Origin: an uncultured Anaerolineaceae bacterium
GTDB lineage: Bacteria; Chloroflexota; Anaerolineae; Anaerolineales; Anaerolineaceae
Assembly: GCA_937894825.1 (NCBI GenBank)
Contig: CALCQT010000164.1
Coordinates: 1-6,671, forward strand
Length of the DNA: 6,671 bases
Reading direction: 5' to 3'
Part shown: piece by piece, positions 6,527 to 6,671 of the stretch
Position numbering within the stretch: position 1 is the stretch's first letter
Layout of the letters: every line of letters begins with the position of its first letter
Translations under genes and position numbers: made by a program
The notes under the pieces: model-generated
What the model was told of the DNA's origin: nothing
What the model saw: only the letters and a program-made list of their open reading frames with translations
The model's database searches: none

Positions 6527-6671
6527 ATGAAAGGGATTATTCTGGCCGGCGGCAAAGGTACCCGGCTTTACCCATTAACGCGCGTGATCAGCAAGCAATT
6601 GCTGCCGGTCTACGATAAACCGATGATTTATTACCCGCTTTCGATGCTGATGCTGGCGGGCATTCGTGAAA
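6527..6671 (+). CDS. rfbA: Glucose-1-phosphate thymidylyltransferase (RmlA), N-terminal part (partial)
   Basis: The first 48 codons of RmlA, cut by the right edge of the window. RmlA joins glucose-1-phosphate to dTTP, giving dTDP-glucose, the first and usually feedback-regulated step of dTDP-L-rhamnose synthesis. The peptide begins [18 protein letters not shown], the nucleotide-binding signature of the family with the GGxGTRL loop at residues 8-14, then [20 protein letters not shown], with the conserved [10 protein letters not shown] block. No disruption is seen in the visible part. The start at ATG 6527 has AAAGGA (6511-6516) 10 bases upstream, an acceptable ribosome binding site. It is separated from the broken rfbB by a 122-base gap holding a strong hairpin, so its expression may differ from rfbC-rfbB if the hairpin affects the transcript. 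Confidence 0.95.
   Translation, partial: MKGIILAGGKGTRLYPLTRVISKQLLPVYDKPMIYYPLSMLMLAGIRE

Overview
This window lies inside a surface-polysaccharide biosynthesis and export cluster. All genes are on the + strand and tightly packed. Order: the last codons of an ABC-2 type polysaccharide permease (Wzm-like), its ATPase partner (Wzt-like, short form), two long paralogous two-domain family-2 glycosyltransferases, then dTDP-rhamnose pathway genes: rfbC (rmlC), a broken rfbB (rmlB) and the first 48 codons of rfbA (rmlA). rfbD (rmlD) is not in the window and may lie further downstream.

How the parts fit: RmlA, RmlB, RmlC and RmlD turn glucose-1-phosphate and dTTP into dTDP-L-rhamnose. The two glycosyltransferases probably build a lipid-linked glycan in the cytoplasm, possibly from rhamnose among other sugars (inferred from context). 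The Wzm/Wzt pair then exports the finished chain across the inner membrane. This is the ABC-transporter-dependent route, as for O-antigens and related wall glycans.

Region by region: 1-855 is the transporter. 867-2663 is glycosyltransferase 1, whose N-terminal catalytic domain looks degenerate. 2664-2784 is a short intergenic gap with small repeats. 2785-4800 is glycosyltransferase 2, with both domains intact and clearly more AT-rich sequence. 4866-6404 holds rfbC overlapping rfbB by four bases. 6405-6526 is a gap with a strong 17-bp hairpin. 6527 onward is rfbA.

The clearest anomaly is rfbB. Its two halves are both well conserved, but about 68 bp between them appear to be missing, which also shifts the frame. 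The junction sits on a short stretch that could be microhomology. This is either a real inactivating deletion or an assembly/sequencing error.

Organism: a bacterium using good Shine-Dalgarno sites and of moderate GC content with local swings. Intergenic GTAGGGGAGC-type palindromic repeats resemble those I associate with Chloroflexota (Anaerolineae) and some other environmental bacteria, but I would not assign a phylum with confidence. I see no RNA genes, CRISPR arrays, insertion sequences or evidently new system; the window is a recognisable polysaccharide locus with a few irregular details.
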